DNA from: Maea johnstoni
Lineage: Eukaryota; Annelida; Polychaeta; Spionida; Magelonidae
Reading direction: 5' to 3'
Length of the DNA stretch: 64,000 nt
Assembly: GCA_963942565.1 (NCBI GenBank)
Contig: OZ012686.1
Span: 6,088,659-6,152,658, forward strand
A model generated the notes under the pieces. It saw nothing but the letters and a program-made list of their open reading frames with translations. It had not been told where the DNA came from and made no database searches. Positions 44,201 to 52,726 of the stretch are shown one piece after another. The position numbers were made by a program, and so were the translations under genes. The stretch's first letter is position 1; the number at the start of each line of letters is the position of its first letter.

Positions 44201-45799
44201 TCTCTTTCTTGCAGAGAATAATTAAATTAGAAGTTGATAGATATTTTCGTAATCTCTTTTACTTGAATGATTTGTAAATCGATTATGCAATTGACCATGG
44301 GAATGAAAATGATGTACCTGCTATATAAATTTCTTTGCCTAATTAGCATAATTTTATTTTGAGACATAAATATGTACTTAATATTGGATAGATAACTTTT
44401 TGTGCATTGCTGATTTCCAATATGTTAGCAATTATGTGTATGTATCATTTCCACAATATAAGCATTTTTCTGTGCTATGAATGTCTTAACTTGTCTTTCA
44501 GACCGTACAATTGATACAACCACACACAATGCTGCTGAGACTCAACAACAAGACATTGGTGGCATGTCAGTGGCAGAGAAACTCATGGTTTGTAGTCCTG
44601 CAATATATTTCTTAGCCCTTATGCTGCCGTTGCCTAATTTGGCCAATACAAAGTAATGCTAAAAACCTGGAAAATGACTGAAACTCATCTGATAGTGCTC
44701 AGCAAGAGCTATCCAATGAATACAAACATGACAGGGTTTAGATGGTTTTCTAAAATTGTTGCATCCTTGTGCCTTGGACTAAAGTAGACTTCAGCATTGG
44801 AAGGGTTAGTAATCAATTGCTTAACTCTATTCATGCTACGATCAAGAAGAAATGTTAATGAAAACATGGCCCTCTGTTACCAAGATCAATAAAATTGATC
44901 ATCAAAAAACGCAAAAATAAGAAATCCAACAAAGGAACTGGTTTGTCAGTCTAGAAACGTTGATGAAATGATGAGTTTGTATCAAAGATTTTGTTTTAAT
45001 ACAAGTTCCCAAGCTATACAAGATAAACAAGAAAGCAGTAGAATAGTTTTCATGCCAGATTATTATATAGTAACTAGAGGTCCCAGAATAATACAAACCA
45101 ATACAGTGATCACTGATATTAGTTCAGCACTTAAAAGATGCCAAATAAGGAATGCCTTTTCTTGAAATAGATATATGATATATTATAATGCACAATTTCA
45201 AGTTTAGCAGAACAACACAAATTTTCAAGCTGCTTCAAAATAAACCATTCAGTCTCATTTTTCTACCACTCTTACCTTTTTCTCAATACGTACGTTTCAT
45301 CTTTCAGGCCAAGATGGGTTACGAGAAAGGAAAGGGTTTGGGAAAAGACCTGCAAGGCAGAGTCAACATAGTTGAGGCCTCTAAGCAGCGAGGACGACGT
45401 GGTCTTGGGGTATCAGATGTGGACTTCTTCACAAGGGCAGTTCCAGGGAAATCGCTCTTTGCAAATCATGCTCCAGGTTTCTCAGAGAAACTAAAGAAAG
45501 AAGATCAATTAAAGGAAGCCAGGGTGGCAGTAAGCGAAGCCGAAAAGAGGAAGAAGGAATCTCAGACTTATCATCAGAACCCGAAGAGACCGAGATATGA
45601 TGAATACAGGAAGGATGCGTCTAGAGGTAGAGAAAGAAGCAGTTTCTTTGGCAGTTCGAGGGACAAGTTTAGACAGTCCTTTCGAGACTACAGCAACAGA
45701 TCGAGGGGTGATAACGAGAAGGGAGGTAGAGGAGGACGTGGCGGCTCAAGGGGTGGAAGACCTTGGAATTATGTACAAGGGTTTGCCCGGAAGAAGTGA
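26240..45799 (+). CDS. G-patch domain gene with four tandem copies of an exon pair (A+B)
   Basis: Four copies of exon A (27020-27062 plus 39407-39449, 40958-41040, 42557-42636, 44502-44587) alternate with four of exon B (40211-40310, 41769-41868, 43284-43383, 45308-45799). A starts in phase 1 and ends in phase 0; B starts in phase 0 and the first three end in phase 1. Each A+B pair can therefore be repeated in frame. A ends in SVAEKLM, and B begins [13 protein letters not shown] and continues [19 protein letters not shown]. That is a G-patch, closest in my memory to the one near the N-terminus of the cap methyltransferase CMTR1. G-patch domains usually bind RNA helicases or RNA. Units are about 1.5-1.6 kb, and introns are duplicated too. 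The 5' exons were not identified, so the protein is incomplete here. Confidence 0.7.
27020..27062 (+). pseudogene. exon A copy 1, left half (split by a foldback element)
   Basis: After acceptor CTTGTCTTTCAG the exon reads ACCTTACAATTAAGACAACC and breaks off after GAGACTCA, where the foldback element starts. The rest resumes at 39407. The two halves total 86 bases, the same as copy 4, so only the insertion interrupts the frame. Confidence 0.75.
27207..28625. repeat. left arm: five ~345-bp direct repeats
   Basis: Each unit contains GACCCCTGCTGTGAGTGATT-like sequence, TTTTTGTAATTTCCCACA and GGATTTGCTTC.GGAAGGTGC. The units drift from each other by many substitutions. The inner ones (28261 onward) are the most diverged. 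Confidence 0.85.
29268..29357. repeat. internal complementary region of the DIRS-like element
   Basis: Its left part is the exact complement of the first ~54 bases of the element, and its right part the complement of the last ~35 bases. This defines both element borders precisely and is thought to template end joining in the replication of DIRS elements. Confidence 0.85.
29398..30480 (-). CDS. tyrosine recombinase region of the DIRS-like element
   Basis: The frame includes [20 protein letters not shown] (N-terminal SAM-like part), [17 protein letters not shown], and near the end [14 protein letters not shown], the box II H-x-x-R region, followed by FAQFYLKDL with the expected Tyr. It cuts and joins DNA, replacing the integrase of LTR elements. 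The open frame extends upstream in overlap with the RT frame. Confidence 0.85.
   Translation of the reverse strand, partial: GQNETGCMAAVRKSFVDRGFSQGVAETAARARRESTCRLYDSRLLHYRRWCVERGVGPAEAPVAEVAEFLNGLRTVKHKGKPLAPSTIAGYKSAIAAIHRGFPDGTTVSSNMDLSTLIKGLFVVSARPRTLNETWDLPTVLKYLAGPPFEPIHTAPLRSVAVKTAFLLQLASARRGSWVHSCRIDACHLRWENGGVRLLPSLLLDKNQSVSFTPSEVFLLSLKEFSPDDKVHCPVRALKWYLELTKPLRGDEKALFIRSREPYTKATKSTVAGWVKEAIAGAFSHLPKERRQRMGIRAHDTRGVATTWATMAGVPFEAIMDAAAWSRPQTFAQFYLKDLPATKGRFSRAVLVTAGTASRK
30291..32648 (-). CDS. reverse transcriptase and RNase H of the DIRS-like element
   Basis: The frame shows [19 protein letters not shown]-type RT blocks, [32 protein letters not shown] and HQYLDDWLL (the catalytic DD). 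RNase H follows with [17 protein letters not shown] and [18 protein letters not shown]. It is about 785 residues. The RT type is that of DIRS/Ngaro elements. Confidence 0.88.
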   Translation of the reverse strand: MTSPRPRSNRGIVFGSPSKKAEARAASTTRRVKKVVEARTPPRPKAVEVEVPVEAVVGVEVEAPKKTLTPPITPQNQPPKLMQNDQLCPVGGRLRAFAHLWPLITSDQFVLQTVTKGYRIEFTGNPPRTKEPRCTPIPRNQARRQDLERGLESMLEKRAIREIPFHADIPGFYSPIFLVAKESGGWRPILNLKAFNKFVKPLSFRMETLRTVMDCLGEAHQQRLKTSEHLRDSSMSETWAVSIDLRDAYFHVPVAPEHTRFLRFAYDGRAYEFLVLPFGLSTAPRVFTRIVRTIEAFLKIQGVDMHQYLDDWLLKNQSRSLVERQRDLTLFWVTKLGFLVNEGKSQLIPTQFPAFLGSTLDLINMLVFPSEKRVIRASRLASSLLARSPQPAKTWQKLLGHLSSLRELVPMAVTHTRLIQLMLHSQWTQVSDSPYLRIYPDHESLRELEWWALRANLTVGRPFLRPDPTMTIVTDASMEGWGGHLGDWVISGQWPRAWAKHHINWLELQAVWLTLQHFLPQVRDTAVDVLTDNTTTVAYINKEGGTQSPTLCYLALDLWAWCRQHGIYLVANHISGVRNVLADALSRGKHNHPTEWSLHKTVVRLIFEHWPTPHVDLFASEKNHKLPVFFSVRPSQTSSGINALTQNWESLYGYAYPPTNLIPRVLRKLRLQWSARILLVAPFWPSQPWFRQLTSMLTDLPRVITPKDNLLKNSVTGMFYPKPDRMRLAVWPLSANPSLTEAFRRELQRRQPGPGENQLAGFMIPVFSTTDDGVWSEVWVPLRPL
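32395..35300 (-). CDS. gag-like region of the DIRS-like element
   Basis: Two overlapping long frames (32395-34017 and 33747-35300) encode Ser/Pro/Arg-rich and acidic proteins of the kind found upstream of RT in DIRS elements. One ends in a Gly/Lys/Arg-rich tail. The 5' part has a Cys/His cluster ([16 protein letters not shown]). It also contains an internal minisatellite of 9-12 bp at 34740-34930 giving Ala/Thr/Val-rich repeats. Confidence 0.7.
34740..34930. repeat. short-unit minisatellite inside the DIRS-like gag region
   Basis: Units of 9-12 bases built on ACCGCGATTGCGG/ATTTGCGGTATTTACCGCA words repeat about 15 times. All keep the frame open. Such arrays vary easily in copy number. Confidence 0.8.
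35751..37830. other. central part of the foldback element, no gene seen
   Basis: This non-repeated centre lies between the DIRS-like insertion and the right arm. It holds two partial SINE-like copies on the - strand (36955-37060 and 37195-37357). No transposase or other long open frame was found, so the foldback element appears non-autonomous. Confidence 0.5.
37830..39404. repeat. right arm: five ~345-bp repeats, inverted
   Basis: This is the mirror of 27063-28625. It includes TGAGTTCCTACTATGAAAAT, ATTGCACCTTCCAGAAGCAA and CCAAAATCACTCACAGCAGG at each step. The outer ~330 bases match the left arm best. Confidence 0.85.
39407..39449 (+). pseudogene. exon A copy 1, right half
   Basis: It resumes with ACAACAAGACAATGGTGGCA, continues TGTCAGTGGCAGAG and ends CTCATG before GTTTGT. 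In frame it encodes [14 protein letters not shown] as in its sister copies. Confidence 0.75.
39478..39672. mobile_element. TTAA/TTAG-type MITE in unit 1, shared by all tandem units
   Basis: It is the reverse of the 4841/5990 family: it starts CTTATGCTGCTGTTGGCTAA and ends CAGCATTGGAAGGG, then TTAG. Matching copies lie at 41065-41262, 42659-42800 (shortened) and 44612-44809. Because every unit has it at the same place after exon A, it inserted before the tandem duplication. Confidence 0.7.
40211..40310 (+). CDS. exon B copy 1 (G-patch)
   Basis: The exon follows acceptor CATCTTTCAG and ends GGTCTGG before GTTTGC (phase 1). It encodes [20 protein letters not shown] and then [14 protein letters not shown]. 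The glycines of the G-patch core are kept. It has drifted at the RGRRG end. Confidence 0.6.
40958..41040 (+). CDS. exon A copy 2
   Basis: After TTGTCTTTCAG it encodes [19 protein letters not shown] and then VSVAERRL, ending before GTTTGT. The length 83 bases fits phase 1 to 0. Confidence 0.55.
41769..41868 (+). pseudogene. exon B copy 2 (degraded G-patch)
   Basis: It encodes [19 protein letters not shown] then [14 protein letters not shown]. The core GLGK reads GSGK and the charged end is lost. The donor position reads ATTTGC instead of GTTTGC, so this copy probably cannot splice out normally. Confidence 0.55.
42557..42636 (+). CDS. exon A copy 3
   Basis: It encodes [18 protein letters not shown] then MSVAEKLM with the usual GTTTGT donor. 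It is two codons shorter than copy 4, in frame. Confidence 0.55.
43284..43383 (+). CDS. exon B copy 3 (G-patch)
   Basis: After CATCTTTCAG it encodes [20 protein letters not shown] then [14 protein letters not shown], with donor GTTTGC in phase 1. The GLGK core is kept. Confidence 0.55.
43442..43851. mobile_element. Tc1/mariner-type MITE (GATTAAGCGCAC ends), copy 1
   Basis: The ends CCATGTTCTTCTGATTAAGC and, inverted, GCTTAATCGAATGGATACGG are flanked by TA (43440-43441 and 43852-43853). Units 1 and 2 of the tandem array read through this spot (GGTAATTGTGACAATACCAG near 40365, GTAATTGTGGCAATACC near 41925), so they are empty sites and confirm a TA target. It inserted after the duplication. Confidence 0.85.
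44502..44587 (+). CDS. exon A copy 4
   Basis: After CTTGTCTTTCAG it encodes [20 protein letters not shown] then MSVAEKLM. It is 86 bases and phase 1 to 0. It lies upstream of the one full B exon, so this pair is most likely the ancestral, functional one. Confidence 0.65.
45308..45799 (+). CDS. terminal exon B copy 4: G-patch plus RGG-rich C-terminus
   Basis: After CATCTTTCAG the exon encodes [20 protein letters not shown], then [20 protein letters not shown], a lysine/glutamate-rich helix ([20 protein letters not shown]) and an Arg-rich end with [18 protein letters not shown], stopping at 45797-45799. The G-patch glycines are intact. RGG tails commonly bind RNA, so an RNA-processing role is likely by inference. 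The tail does not look like CMTR1, whose methyltransferase domain is absent. No poly(A) signal was identified with confidence. Confidence 0.75.
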   Translation, partial: AKMGYEKGKGLGKDLQGRVNIVEASKQRGRRGLGVSDVDFFTRAVPGKSLFANHAPGFSEKLKKEDQLKEARVAVSEAEKRKKESQTYHQNPKRPRYDEYRKDASRGRERSSFFGSSRDKFRQSFRDYSNRSRGDNEKGGRGGRGGSRGGRPWNYVQGFARKK

Positions 45800-45904
45800 T
45801 TTCCCAAAAGCCCCATGTGTGTCAGAGACAGTAGGTGGGCAACTAGAACGCTTCTTGAAAATTTGGGATTCTTGGTGTTGCGATCATACAATTTTGTAGT
45901 ATAT

Positions 45905-46034
45905 TATTAGTTTTCCTCTTTTTAAAAAAGGGATACGGCCTGGTGTCTGCGAGAAGCCAGCCATATCACACGAGGCCGGAGGCTGGCTGAACGCAGACAC
46001 CAGGCCGTATTGCTCTTTTACAAAGAGGGTAATG
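45905..46034. repeat. ~130-bp palindromic MITE-like hairpin
   Basis: The left arm has ATACGGCCTGGTGTCTGCG and GCCAGCC; the right arm has GGCTGGCTGAACGCAGACAC and CAGGCCGTAT. The outer arms extend through CCTCTTT/AAAGAG. It lies in the 3' region of the G-patch gene. If transcribed it would form a long hairpin. Confidence 0.75.
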
Positions 46035-46074
46035 TATTTATCATCAGCTCCCAACCCCCCCCCCCCCCCCTTTC

Positions 46075-46290
46075 GACATACGTGTATTGTTGGCAATGGG
46101 CATATTTCACAATGGGACCTAATGGGCGCAATCAATATTTTGCAGAATTGAGATGAAAAGTATGTTCATCTATGCACGACTTAGTGCTCCAAAGAGGTTT
46201 GCCAAGTTTGGATGGCAAACTCGAACGATTTGTCACAAAGTAAATGAAAAAAGGGTTTGCAAACTTGAGTCTGACAGACTATTTAGCAAT
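46075..46290. repeat. diverged relative of the 2211-2494 MITE interior
   Basis: It shares TTGTTGGCAATGGG, ACAATGGGACCTAATG and AGGTTTGCCAAGTTTG with 2305-2440, but its end repeats are largely lost. A poly-C run (46052-46070) precedes it. Confidence 0.55.
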
Positions 46291-46299
46291 GGAGATTTT

Positions 46300-47280
46300 C
46301 GTCAGACCTGTAACGGCAATGATTACTCATAGGAACGTGCAGCATACCAACCTAAATCTTAATTACTTTCTGCCATCTTTATTTCCATATATACACAATT
46401 TTGGTAGAATAGTGGTTTAAATGCCAAAAAACAATTTTGAATGGCAAAGAAAGAGAGTGATGTCTGCCATTTTTTTCTGTTGCTAAGGGCCCAAAACGAG
46501 GCTGTGACCTGTAAACCTGAGGTCAAACCCATAGTTACCATGGCGAAGGGGGATAAAACATTTATTTGGATCCTAACATTGAACGAACTAATGAAAAGCA
46601 ATGTTAGTACTGCAATAAAGTCCAGTACAACAAAGAAATTGACAAATAAGCTTGCGCTGCTAGTATCAGAGTGGAGATGATGATGACAGTTATGTTTGTT
46701 CAAGAGCTTTAATCCAAGTCTGACACTAGTTGATCTAGTAGATGATTATATGTTTCTTGTTTTGTTACTTACAAATGCAAGCAGTCATTACATATGCTGC
46801 TTTAATTAGTATTTATTTTAATAGATACAAACAGTATCCCTATTTGTATACTTATGATTGAGATTCTCATGTGAGTGCCACTTATACTCATTATACCCTT
46901 TATGGTGGAGTACACATTCAGTCCGAAGGATCTTGGACTCTTAATGATATCCAATAATCATACTGTGATTGTTAATAAATATGACATTTGCATGTTTATT
47001 TTCTGCTTTGTGTGTTACAGATTGCTCTCTACACTATTATGTTTAACTAATGGCTGGTTACATGTACAGTCCCCAAGAGAATCAAGTGGTTCATGGGATC
47101 ATCTGATTCAGGATCATAAATATATGATTTCTTTACTATGATCCAACTGTTCTTTTAGATTATATAGCCAGTACTAAGTACCATAGGCCACATAAGTGCT
47201 TTTCTCACACTGATCTAGAGGATGTAGGCGATCATGTATATTCTTTCTAAATTCTAATAATAACAGCAATTTATCTAAAG
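46300..47280. other. intergenic, no gene supported
   Basis: Short overlapping open frames on both strands near 46360-46700 show no motif and no splice context. The rest is AT-rich. Confidence 0.4.
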
Positions 47281-47289
47281 AGGATACTC

Positions 47290-49390
47290 TAGTTGTTATT
47301 CTATTTTCTCACCACCTTGGGGACTATGAGATTAAGGTACTTAAAGAGGCGTCTTAAATTTTGCCCCACCCCTGGAAAACTAAATTTCAGGGATTTGAGA
47401 GATGATCTCAACAAATTCCATATGAGGCTACGTAGGCAACTCTTCATTAGCACGTTGCAAGAAGAAGAGGAGGAGGATGACAGGCCTCGTCTCCCTTCCC
47501 AAAATAATGATGACCATGGTTTTGGCCACCAGAAATTTAGGGAACTCTCTAGATGGAAACCCCCTCCATTGACTTAACTGGTACTTTTCATTAGACAAAA
47601 TAAAATGAACCTTTTGACACATAAAGTGTCACCTACCAAATTTACTAATCTACCTAAAGAAAATGCCTGGGCAATGGTTGCCCTACTGAAAGAATTCAAT
47701 CCACTGTCAAAAATTTACCCTCCTATGTTCAGGACACAACCCATTTCCTTGAAAAATTAGCAAGGATAGGCCTCTACACCAATTATATCCCTAACACTCA
47801 GGGTATAGAAGCAGCCAAATCAGCGCTGTTGAGCAGTGGCCAGCACCGACGTTATCCGTCAATTTTGAACTTATGCACACTACTTGAATAAGTACTAACC
47901 GTGAACAATTTCTCTTTCGCTTGGAGACATTTCCTCCAAGTTAGAGGCACAGCAATGGGCACTAAGGTAGCTAGCTCCTTCATTTTCCAATACATACATG
48001 GGCTGGTTTGAAAGCCAGTTTGTGTATACTAAACTAAACAACCTTTAATATGGGTGAGATTCATAGATGATATATTCCAAGTTTAGACCTGCGGTCTAGA
48101 AGAATTCAAAAGATTTGAAGAACATTTCAACCAGACGGTTGATTCCATTAAATTCGAAACATATTTTGGATTCAGAAGTACATTTTTTGGATGTTACAGT
48201 TTCCATCAAAGATGATGAGCTATCAACCTCTCTATACACTAAAACCACCGATGTGCACAACTATGGTATCGTCTGATTAAGCGCACATACCCGAATAAGC
48301 GCACAGGCCAATTTTTCACGGTTAGAGGGGGAATAGCCAGCGCACATGTCATGAAAAACTTGTAAAACTTCCCCCCAGAAGAAGTAAGAAAAGCGAAATC
48401 ACATAACTTTCCTCTTGCTGTGTCTGCAAACCAACGCTGAATTCTGCTGAAAATCTCTCCCGCACTGTGCGCTTAATTGGGTGAACACGGTACTAAGTTT
48501 TGTCATCCCCAAAATTGTGAAAGGGCTATCCCCTATAGTCAATTTTTAAGGGTTTAAAATTAGCAGAATACTCTCTTGATGCTGACTACCCTGCAGATAT
48601 AGTACAACAAGCTTTTGATAGAGCTTTCTATAAAGATAGACAGGCATCACTACTGTACCCTCCTTTGCAAGACAAGGTAAATAAAGAAGACATTCCTGTG
48701 GAAACTTTCTTAACCAGCATTATCAGAAAGAATTGGGATCAGCTAGATTGATCAAGCAGCACCAGACCTATCCTTAATTGGAAGATCACCAAGGGCTACA
48801 GGAGACCTAAAAATCTGGTGGATCACCTACTCAGGGCTTTATGTAACAACCTGATGGATGTCAGACCAGAAGGTTGAACAATGAAACGTTGTTCACATCA
48901 AAATTGCCAATATTGTCCAAGAGTGAACAAAACCGGATTCATTAGGAGTCCCATCACAGATAGGAAATATAACACCATTATGAAATGTGACAGTGAAACC
49001 AATAATATCATTTATTGCATTATTGTTATCGGTGCCAAAAACAATATGTACGACATACTAAAAAAACACTCTGACAAAGAATGTATAGGTACATTTCAGA
49101 TTTATTTTCAAAAAAGACAGCTCCCACAGTGAGGGCATACATTTTTACAGATTAGATCATGACAATAAAGGCCTAAACGATGTAAAATTATGTTTTACAA
49201 TTAGGACACAAAGATCCTGATTCCGAAGAATCATTAGCTATCAGACTAATTTTAGTACTCATGTGGATTCATAGATTGAGATCCACTACCCCTATGGGGC
49301 TCAACGTTTTCAGTTAAAATTTTATATGAAATTTCAGAAAATGGTGATGTCACTTCAAACGTGTATATGGAATATTAAACCCTGTTCTTC
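47290..49390 (+). pseudogene. Penelope-like retroelement fragment, decayed
   Basis: The start has LKFCPTPGKLNFRDLRDDL and FHMRLRR, typical of Penelope RT upstream regions. Later pieces include FLDVTVSIKDDELSTSLYTK, typical of RT thumb regions, and CSHQNCQYCPRVNKT with NIIYCII, the Cys-rich linker and start of a GIY-YIG endonuclease. Its end resembles the family C-terminus (a YPYGAQRF-like stretch). It is an old copy with many breaks and its N-terminal part is missing. A MITE sits inside it at 48269-48490. Confidence 0.7.
48269..48490. mobile_element. Tc1/mariner-type MITE (GATTAAGCGCAC ends), copy 2
   Basis: It is the same family as 43442-43851 in opposite orientation: GTCTGATTAAGCGCACAT at the left and GCGCTTAATTGGGTGAACAC at the right, TA on both sides. 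Interior words AAGCGAAATCACAT and TTTCCTCTTGCTGTGTCTG match the complement of copy 1. It is inserted in the Penelope-like fragment. Confidence 0.8.
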
Positions 49391-49394
49391 TGTC

Positions 49395-50557
49395 TGAATG
49401 ATAGAATTCACGTCAAAGATAGGCCTTATTATCAATTGCGAGAAGTCAGAAATAGAACCAATACAGGATCTAACTTATATCGGCGCCAGGTTCATGACCA
49501 GAATGGGGATGGTGAAAATTCCAGAAGATTGTGTAGAGGCTGTCAAGACGATAGCATCAGCTATAAATAAAGCCATAAGAGTCGTAGTACGGCAATACCT
49601 GAGGTTCTTAGGTTTGCTAAACAATTGCATTTTTCAATATGAGTGGCGCAGGTTGCACACAAGACCATTACAACTTTATATACAGGCTTGGTGGAAACCC
49701 AGCACAGGTCACATAGAAGAGACAATTCCTATTCTGCCCTCGGTGAAAGAACATATCCAATGGTGGGAGAAAGAGGAAAATGTATGGAAAGGAGAGTGAA
49801 GGTTATACTAGTATTCAATGCACTGGTCCATTTTCAGAAAGAAGAAAATCAACACAACAGTGACAACACAACGGTAGTTGCATACATAAACAAACAATGG
49901 GGCACTCACTCAGCTAGTCTATGTTACCTGGCATGGGAAATGCTCAATTGGTGCAAACAGAGAAACTTCAGACTGATGGCGGTCTTCATGTGGGGGGAAA
50001 TGAATGTCTAGGAGGATCTGTACTCTCCTCAGGATCTACCACATGAATGGTCCTTATACCCAGCAGTAGCAAAAGGAAACTTTCAGATTTGGGGGACTCC
50101 ATTTATGAGATCTATTCGCAAATTCTCTCACCCAAAAGCTTCCAGTGTATATTTCTCAAGGTAAATGGACCCAAAGGCATTTGTGACGGACAGTCTGTCA
50201 ATCAGTTGGACAGGTCTAGAGGGATATGCGTTTCCGCCGGAGCCATTGATTCTTCTGGTGTTACAGAAAGTGAAAAGAGATGGAAACAGTGATTATAATA
50301 GCACGGAATTGGGGGAGACAACCGTTGATATCTCTTCTGATAGATCTACTGGTGGAGATACCAAGGAAGTTGCAAGTAAAACAAAAGCTCCTAAAACATC
50401 CTGCTCAGCAGAAGTATCATCCAAATCTGGAAATCCTAATTTATATGCATGAAAAGTCAGTGGGAATGTCTCAGAAAGAAAGGTTTTCGAAAGAAGTCTG
50501 CTGAATTGGCAAAAAGTGACATTAGACCTACCACATGCAAAACATACGGATACAGAG
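49395..50557 (+). pseudogene. DIRS-like element fragment, upstream part
   Basis: It has blocks of DIRS-type RT (LIINCEKSEIEPIQDLTYIG), an RNase H block (SDNTTVVAYINKQWGTHSAS), a linker (WTGLEGYAFPPEPLILLV) and the beginning of a tyrosine recombinase (ELAKSDIRPTTCKTYGYRVQ). Its 5' half is missing and it is old, with several breaks. It differs from the element at 28935. A MITE at 50560 interrupts it, and more of the same recombinase lies at 62622-62990. Confidence 0.7.
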
Positions 50558-50635
50558 TACAGGTGAACTTGGATATGACAGACTCAACGGGACCAGGACA
50601 ATCGGTCTGTCATATGCAAAATCTGTCATATATAC

Positions 50636-51466
50636 TGTAGCGGAATGGATCCCTGGCCGAAGGAATGATCCGACTAACATACAGAATCACCTTACTTAAA
50701 TAAAAGGTTTCTAAGTTCTCTCTTTAAATGAAATAAAGCTCAGTTGGGTTTCTGACTCTGACAATAACGCTTAGCGAAGGTTGGGGATGGATGTGGTGTT
50801 GAAGAGAAGACGGGACAAGCAAGTACAAATCAACAATACAGTTTAATCATCACAGTACACTATACATACCACCGCACTCGTTCTCTGTACAGCAACATCA
50901 ACACAATAAGTCCACTCAATGTAAATGACTATCTCGACATCACAAGTCCACAAAAAGTTTTTGATCTCTCTGGTATCTTGTCTCAATGTCTGGTAAATCC
51001 CGATGTAAATACACACTCTGCTCAGCTACAGTTCCTCTCTATGCTGTCATCATAATCCTCACTAAGTACACATAATCATCCGTCGAACAGCTTCAGTCTC
51101 TATCTGGCTACTTGACCTTGTAATCGTTACTCCCTGGGTAGTCTAAATCCAGTTCTCAAGCACCTTAATCCACTTGTAAACACTTCTATCTTTAACTCTC
51201 TTCCTCCTACTTCCACTCTACTCTAACACTATTCCAAGACTGACGTGATTTCGAATCTAACCTAGTTTCCCGCCCTTCCTTCCAATCGCACGCGCGGTAC
51301 ATTAATCGTTGAGGCCGCACGAGCGCTACGTCACAGAGCACTCGAAATAACTAGATACTTTGTAGCACATCTAAATGCCAGGCTCTGCGAAGGCGGAGAC
51401 CCAGCTTACAATAATAGAAGTGACGGAACATGACCTGTTTCTTAGCCCTGGGGTCATTCCGTCACA
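50636..51466 (-). repeat. 3' LTR of the Ty3/gypsy element
   Basis: It is 831 bp. On the - strand it begins TGTGACGGAATGACC and ends GGATCCATTCCGCTACA (TG...CA). It differs from the other LTR at about two positions. A purine-rich tract (TCGGGGGCTG on the - strand) abuts it on the internal side. Confidence 0.95.
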
Positions 51467-52229
51467 CAGCCCCCGACTTGCTCTGAATCGTCCTCGATTC
51501 TTAAATTTTAAAAATTTCCAAAAAGGGAACTCTAACGTAACTCGAACGTTAAACAACAATCATCTCTTGAAAAAGTTCTAAACTCGTCTGTTATAAACAG
51601 AATAACCAAGTGACACACAGGTCACTAAACACAGTATAGGAAAACTAACTTCTAATATACACAGTTCCCGAGAGAGTGGACAAGTCTCGAACTTCCGGTC
51701 CAACTCTCCCAATTATCGCTCACTTTGTTTACTTCCAATATCGCTCAGTGACAGACTCTTAACTCTCGAAAATCTACATAAAAACGCGAACTCTGCACTG
51801 GAGCGGAATACTTAAAAAGAACTACTATAACTACTAGTTAAAATAACGCACCTCTTATACCTAAAACGTTAAACGTTAATTCTTAAAATACTTGACTTAG
51901 AAAAATAGCAACTCTGAGTTAACTCTAAGAACAATAAAAACATTGATAAAAACATGGCAAGATAAAACAATCAAAATCATGCAATACAGTGGGTTACTCA
52001 CGTTACGGCTACCAGCTGTTGTGTCGCTAAGGTCTCAAAATTGTTCGCTTATATTAAGTTCACCAAAATGTGAACGACTTCGACACACCAGCATAGTCCA
52101 AAATTTCTCAAGTGTCACTTCGTTAAAACTTCTTCTTGGTCACCGATTTCTTCCTGGGACGTCATGGATGGCACACAGGTCCGGCAGTTCACGGAGTAGT
52201 CAATAATAATCCAATAATAAGGCACAAAA

Positions 52230-52695
52230 TCGTCGTGCCTTGTTAATCCGTTGCCACAGACGATGGACGTAGTAGATTGGCACTTCTGGTAATTATCCAT
52301 GGAAGAAACACAAATCATCGTGACTGGGTAATCCAGCGCCACAGATGATGGACGGAATAGGTTGTAGTAGGAATAGCAGGCAGGCCTAGGGTTTGACCGC
52401 TGCTGCTGGGTACTCCAGCGCCAGAATCTAGAATAGGAGGTATCTCACGAGGTAGAGTGGATGGCTACCTGTGAGTCAGACATCGAAGGTCATCGTCTGG
52501 TGTTGTCTTGAAGTAGCAGGCAGGTCTTGGATTCGACCGCCGCAGCTGGGTACTCCAGCGCCAGAAAGTAGAAGTAGACGTCTCATGACGATCACAATAA
52601 AAATAAATAAATAAATAAAATGGTTCGCTCAGGCGTGAGATAGAGTCGCTCAATGCGTAAGATATTTCGGGTCGCTTAATGCGTAAGATCGAGGT
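52230..52695. repeat. tandem repeats in the 3' internal region of the Ty3/gypsy element
   Basis: CTGGGTACTCCAGCGCCAGAA occurs twice (52405, 52550), with relatives (ATCCAGCGCCACAGATGATG) upstream. Next comes TTCGCTCAGGCGTGAGAT, a word that also occurs at about 54800 and several times in the gag region at 61248-61355. An (ATAA)n run lies at 52600. Confidence 0.75.
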
Positions 52696-52726
52696 TGTCT
52701 GTTCTTTTTGGTCTCAAGTTTCTTCA

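Noticed and set aside
45308-45799. CMTR1 gene itself
   Set aside because: The G-patch resembles that of CMTR1, but the sequence after it is a Lys/Arg/Gly-rich tail with a stop, and no methyltransferase domain follows.
46359-46703. Overlapping open frames on both strands
   Set aside because: No motif, no repeat relation and no splice context, and both strands are open by chance.
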